64,000 bases of DNA from Fratercula arctica (taxonomy: Eukaryota; Chordata; Aves; Charadriiformes; Alcidae): positions 28,115,589 through 28,179,588 of the forward strand of contig CANTUZ010000011.1 of NCBI GenBank assembly GCA_947846985.1, written 5' to 3'. Under the pieces are notes generated by a model that was not told where the DNA came from, searched no databases, and saw only the letters and a list, made by a program, of their open reading frames with translations. Shown piece by piece: positions 58,401-64,000 of this stretch (within the stretch, counting starts at the first letter, position 1; each line of letters starts with the position of its first letter). A program made the translations under genes and the position numbers.

Positions 58401-60986
58401 CGCACCCGCTCCCAGCCAGCTGGGGTTAGCTCTGCTCCTCCCGCACCTCGCGCTTCTCCTGTAAGATTGACCTAACAAACACTTTCCCTGTACGTGCTGT
58501 GACAGGTGCTGCATTTGAACAAATTTTAATAGACAGCATATTAACTCTGACGGCTTCAGATCGCCGAGGTACGTGTGCGCGTTTGCATCTCCTGCATAAA
58601 CATTCCTGACTCTCATCTGCTTTGATCAGTATCACTCACTTCTCTGATCCTTGCTCTTTCCCAGCGTCGTGACAAATTTTTGATTCCATGTCAACATCAA
58701 CGTCTCGTTGGCTGTTGCAGTGAGTGAGATGGGCGACTTCATCTCGGTATCATTTCATGGCACTTCAAAAATTGATCTGCGGGTATTGTGAAAGTTTTCA
58801 AAACATGCGTAGCAATCCTCTGTTGAATTCCAAATTTCTGAGTGTCTCATTGCCATGGATTTCTATGATCTGGAAGGGGTGGGTACATTTCTGCTACCAC
58901 CGAGCTGAATGGAAGGGGACAGAGCTACTTGGACTCTTTCCTCCTCATGCTTTCACTTCAAAATCTCCCTTGTTTAACCATTGGGATAGAAAGGAGGAAG
59001 GTTTGTGACATTACTTAGATCAAGGTAATACAGTAGAAAAATTTTATTATTCTAAACAAGAAAAATTCCCAGAGAACAAGGCTGGCATTACATTTTTTTA
59101 CAGGATCTTGGAATTTGACCCATATTCAATGAGACTGTTGGGTCTGTGTACTTTCATGCTACCTTTTTTCCCATTTTCTTCTTTATGTGCATTAGAATAT
59201 ATACGCACTAGAACGTGTTTGGGACCAGATCCATAGCTCAGCTCCATCAGCGTCAATAATGCCATGCTTATTTCTACCAGATGAAGGTCTGCCTTTAAAT
59301 TTTGTGAGGATATAAGAAAATACACTAAAAGAGCCCTCGACTGCACAGTCCACTGATTCCCCTCTCTCTTCAAATTCCCTTTGCCCCAGGCTATTACTTC
59401 AATCTACTTTTTTTTTTTTTTCCTAGTGATTGGTATACATCTTAGATACTTGGAACAAAGAGTATTGGTTTGATCTGTGTTTAGAGCAGCATGTTCTGGA
59501 AGTTGTGCTTGCATTTGCACGATACTTAGCATTCTACTTCTTTTTTTTTTTTTTTTTTAAATAAAGACTATTCTAATCTGTTACACCACAGAGAGGCTTT
59601 TCTTTCTGCTTTAGAGACAACTGCAACATGCAAATATTCTAGTGGTTAGAGAAGTGTGTGTCTATACACATGCAACCTAATCATTAAGCTCATTTTCAAA
59701 CCATATGCTCCAACTCATAAATAAAGTTTATTAACACTGAACTATTGATCAAACGTAAGGATCAGGGATTCCAGCATCATCTCTTTCTCTGTAGGCTGCT
59801 ACCTCCACCAGCCCTTATAAGTTAACATTTGAATTGGAATTAGCCCTTGTAATTACATTTATATTAATAGAATTAGAAGGCAAATGCTCTTCTGAGTTTT
59901 ATCTTCAAGTGATAAACTGAATTGTCACTTCAATCTATTGCGCTTGCACAGAGATTTACTATATGTGAATCTCAAAGTAATTTTGAGATTGAAACTTGGG
60001 CAATTCTAGGGACAGACCAAGATCAAGAGACAGGTTTGTCTGCTCTCAGGTACCCCACAAAGCCTCTCCCACACCCTCGCTGGTTGCTTTTACTACCCCT
60101 TTTGGTAACCCTGTCCTTGCATCAACTACTTATTGTGTACAGAAATGTTTATATCCCTCGAGCTCGAGCATCTGTTAATTTCTGTTCATTTCCCTTTCTT
60201 AGAGCCTGCCCATTTGCTCTCGTATTTGACGCTAGTTTTCTAACACCTCTCCTAGCTATTCCCCTTAGAATCGTATATAAAATAATGATGTCCACCCTGA
60301 GCTTTCCTCTCTTCAAAAAGCACTGACCTAGTTTCGCTGCTTTTGCAGTAGAAGTTCTCCAGTCCCATGTCAACGAGGTTGCCCTGACATATCTTAGCTC
60401 TGATAGTTATCTCTCTCTTTTAATAATGGCATCCTGAATGGGGATTATTTCCTCTAAACGCATCTTCATCTGTTCCCTGTAGAATATTTCCTTTTGAGCT
60501 ACTTCTGATTGATCTGGTTTTGGTGGTAGGGCTACGCAAAGATAGCTCTGATCTTTCTATCCAGGGCCTGACCACAGGTGATGACGCCTGTGGACTTTGG
60601 CCAGAATCGGAGCCTTTGATAACATATTCCCCAAACCTGTATAAAACACAATGAAAAAAGCCATAGTTAAAATTGCTCTTTCTTATTATTAATGGAGCAG
60701 ATCCTCAGCCAGAGTAGTGGGTCACTTAAGTCCTTGGATGTGCGCGGAGATGACAATATTGCCGACCAGCTACTGAATCGTTATTTTTGTACAGCACTGC
60801 TCATTTATTTGCCTTCACTTTGCAGTACATTCTTTCTTTTCGTTATGTCCGAACTTCCCCCTTTTCCTAAGGACCTGTTCCACCATCATGAAAACGAGAG
60901 GGAAATTTCACCTAGGCTCATACGGGAATGTCACGAAGGCCTGGATTTTTCTTCGGGTAAGTTTTCAGTGTACTTTAGTTTCTCTA

Positions 60987-61063
60987 CGTATTTATTTATT
61001 TATTTTAAATTCACTGTGCATTCCCTCTAATTTCTCTACCTTATTTATTTATTTATTTATTTA
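60987..61063. repeat. TTTA tetranucleotide microsatellite, two blocks
   Basis: ATTTATTTATTT blocks at about 60987-61005 and 61040-61063. Confidence 0.85.
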
Positions 61064-63039
61064 TGCCTTCTTTAATATTCTTTACCCTTTCTCATTGACC
61101 ACTGGCTAAGTGCTCTCTGGCTGTAATAACTTCCCATCGTCACTCACCGTGTTGCTGGTGCAGGAGCTGGAGCCGCACTGTTGTACCTGCAGCCTGACAG
61201 CCTTCGGTTATGGCGCGTGTGCCTGCTTTTAAATTAACGTTAGGCATCGTCCCATCATACGCCGCTGAAATATCGCAAACCCCAGTGACCTGGCTCTCTT
61301 CAGGGTATGAGTGATTAGAGCTGGAATGGGCTAGATGTGAAACTGCTCTGGTTTATGTATTTGAGACATCCAGACCGGGTAAGCAATTTTTCTTTCTGAT
61401 AGTTGTTGAAGAATGTAGGTGTCCTCCATCACCTGCCTTAGTTCAGCCTCAGAATCTCCTTGCACCGGCTGGTTGCTGTGTAAGGAACATTTCTACTGTG
61501 CTGTTCAGGAGAAATCAAACTGACTTCTATACAGTTTGGCTAATTTTCTGCGGCAAAAAGCAACATTTGCTAATTTGCTTTGTCCTGGGAGCCCCTGGCA
61601 GCAGGTTCCATCCTGCCTGGCCGGGGAGAGGGCATTGTTTTACAGGGTGATAGCTTCCATCACTTGTGATTTGATTATTTTTTTTTTTTTCCCCCCACAA
61701 GCGGGTGCAATCGTGATTTACACTGATGTTACAATATTTTTTTCCCTAAAAATAGAATGTATTTTTCTACCCAAAGTGTTTAGCTGGTTGGGTAGCTCTT
61801 CCGAGTGCTTTCTGTGGAACGGAGGCAGACCAAAATGGCAAAAAGACATAAATAATTGATTCTGTCCCACTGAAACCTCTGGACTTGTTCCCCAAGCCGG
61901 TCTTTCATGTAGATATATTATCTCACTGAGAATTTCTTGTCAAACTATGTTAAGTAAATAAAAGAGAGGTGAAATATCAGCAACAAAGCTAACAAATGGA
62001 GCTGAATGCTCCACTTGAAAGAACAGATCTAGCTGTTTACCATGCTAATCTGAAATGAAATGAAAATGTATGTTTTTCATCTTTTCAGACAACGATCTTC
62101 AAATACAGGTATCTGGGGTCTTTCACAACACCGATTTTTTTCATTTTTTTTTTTTTTTTTAAAGAAAAACCCTATTGTGGAGGTATTTTGTGTGGCTGGA
62201 TCAGTGTAGAAGATGAAATATGTATTACTGTTGATGGTCTTACCAGTCTGACTGTTCTAATTTGCCTGACTCATGACTTGCTGGTGCTAAAGAAGGGTAC
62301 GCAACCACTTCTGCATGCTCGGAGGTTTACACCAAGCCCTGAATCCCTTCCCATGGCTGCTCCCAGTCTGCCCCAGTACACGCAGATGGCTGTGCTGGGG
62401 GGCTGTTCGGTAGCACCTAAAAAATCTTGGCAGCATCCAAGCCAGACATTAAAGTTATCGGTAGCATCTAATGTTTGTTGAGTTCAAGTTAGCATTTTTC
62501 TCATACTCAGGGGGCCAGAGACTAACTATGTGTTATTCTTTGCTTCACAGAGATGAAGCTCAACTTGCAGCCCAGTTCCAGCAGCTTTCCGGAGGGAACA
62601 TCCTCCCCAGACGGGCTGCACGTTGCTAATTACAAGGGAAATCCTGGCAGTGTCGAAGTCGGTGCCAAAACCTCACTGATTGCAGCAATGCCGGGATCTC
62701 ACCAGATGTCTGGATTGTTTATCCATCTGGGGGTTCCTTGCCCGGGTTGTTCGCTGGCCGGCCTTGACCTTCCTCGGGGAGTCACGGCTCCTCTTCCACC
62801 CCCGCAGAAGAAGGTCTGTTTCTGACTCAGCTCCGTCCCCTGTCCCTACCTCTGGCTGCTTCTCTCTGACGTCTCTTTGGCGTTTTCGGTTTGTTACAGC
62901 CAGAGAGGAAGAGAAGCATCTTATCCGGCCACGGCTGTCGGTGCTTTTCCGCTCCCTGTCACCCAGATCTGGCGTTGGGCTCTCCAGCGATCACCGAAAT
63001 CCTGACTTCACCTCTCAGGGAAGCACTGGCTCATGTAGT

Positions 63040-63360
63040 GCCTGTACATACCTACAGGGAAAGATGGTGTTGAGTCTCAAGGAGCTTACTACTTAACGAG
63101 AGACAGGAATATGAAAGTAATCTAATTTTTCATGCAAAACACTGTTAGGAACTACTAGACTTTCCAAAATGTATTCCAAAGAAATGCAGAGATAGATTCC
63201 CGACCGGCATTAATCAGTGCTGATTAAGTCATGGAGCTACCCAATTTCTGCCTGGTGAGTACTTTTCCTGTCATTGATTTATTGCCTTCCTTAGAAAAAT
63301 AAGAGCTGGGAAATAAAAAGTTCAAGTAAATTTGCTCAGTTACCCAGCCAACTGTTGACT
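63040..63360. mobile_element. Possible ancient SINE/LINE tail remnant
   Basis: CTCAAGGAGCTTACTACTTA, then GAGAGACAG, and later AAGTTCAAGTAAATTTGC with TTACCCAGCC, recall the order of motifs in old amniote MIR-like elements. Divergence is high and the spacing is larger than usual, so this is tentative. Confidence 0.25.
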
Positions 63361-64000
63361 ATGGTACCAGGGATAATAAATGTTCAGGGGAAATTCCTCG
63401 TGCATGTCCGTGTATTGAGGTCAAGAGCAGAGGTGTCCCGCGTGCGCTCCAAATCCTCCAGAAGCTGTGGGATGCAGCTCCGCTGCAAAAAGCAAAAAGA
63501 AGCTGTGAGGGTGACGAGGGTCCCTGCGGCACACAAGGACAGCGAGACTGGAGCTCGCGGTGCCTGTGGAGAGCCCCCAGCATCGCTCCCCTCGCCGGGG
63601 AAGAGGAAAATTGACTTTTCCTTCTCATCCTGCCATGAGGATGGCTGCGCTCATGGTTGAGATGCAACACTTGCCACCAAGTTGTTGGTACCTGGCCGCA
63701 GGGTGCTGTTTCTTTCCTCCCATTCATAAGAGAAGTCCTCGGTGGATACGACTTCAGGTTTGCAGGATTGTGCTGTGTGGGGGTTATTGTTTTCCTGCAG
63801 ACACATGGCATTATGTTTAAGTCACTGGATACATTAACACCACCATCTGGTTTTGTTTTTCAAATGACAGCACATTATTTGTTAAATACTTTCTACCCCC
63901 CCTTCTTTAAGATATTTTAAGGATAGAGTCTGCAGAGCTGTACGGAGGACAACTCTTATCAGGTTTATTTATTTGATTTGCCAGTTTACCAAAGTTGCTT

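Larger units (their letters stand above)
55493..64000. other. Intergenic stretch to the end of the window, no gene seen
   Basis: AT-rich unique sequence with T runs (59408-59421, 59541-59558, 62144-62160) and a TTTA microsatellite (60987-61063). Possible ancient-repeat remnants lie around 63040-63360. The open frames (60-138 codons) show no domain or splice support that I can recognise. Confidence 0.75.

Noticed and set aside
62553..63096. Overlapping frames that might suggest a gene at the right end
   Set aside because: No domain, no splice consensus joining them, and part overlaps a probable old repeat.

Overview
The window is vertebrate nuclear DNA, almost certainly from a bird. It carries the 3' half of the transcription-factor gene FOXP1 on the + strand, followed by about 26 kb of apparently gene-free 3' flank. 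The avian call rests on two truncated CR1 LINE 3' ends (about 30319-30597 and 52851-53133) with the typical ATTCTATGA terminal repeats, and on compact introns. I cannot name the species.

Region 1 (1-33136): ten coding exons of FOXP1 and nine introns. Together they encode the last 352 residues of the usual protein: end of the C2H2 zinc finger, leucine zipper, CtBP-binding motif, the whole forkhead domain, the SUMO-type motif and the acidic tail. All splice phases close exactly. The second half of the forkhead domain is encoded by two tandem, related, same-phase exons. One is the canonical exon (20687-20808). The other (21187-21356) corresponds to exon 18b, the alternative exon described in mammalian embryonic stem cells. 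Reading frame makes the two strictly exclusive: using both gives an early TAG, and using neither gives an immediate TAA.

Region 2 (33137 to about 37930): a very long 3' UTR with two tandem poly(A) signals, long A and T tracts, a strong G-quadruplex-type tract, and seed matches for miR-34, miR-1/206, miR-9, miR-181 and miR-132.

Region 3 (about 37930-64000): intergenic flank. In other amniotes this side of FOXP1 faces a gene desert towards MITF. I see no convincing coding gene, tRNA, rRNA or CRISPR array here. It holds a CR1 copy, one clear ancient MIR-type SINE fossil (49450-49600) and weaker ones, microsatellites, homopolymer tracts, and AT-rich, homeodomain-motif-dense blocks that look like conserved enhancers. 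Many short open frames occur throughout both strands; apart from those overlapping the FOXP1 exons they look like chance.

The most interesting biology is the exon 18/18b switch. The alternative exon changes residues in the DNA recognition helix and adds a basic segment with an AT-hook-like RGRPRK core. It is flanked by clusters of UGCU motifs expected to bind MBNL proteins.
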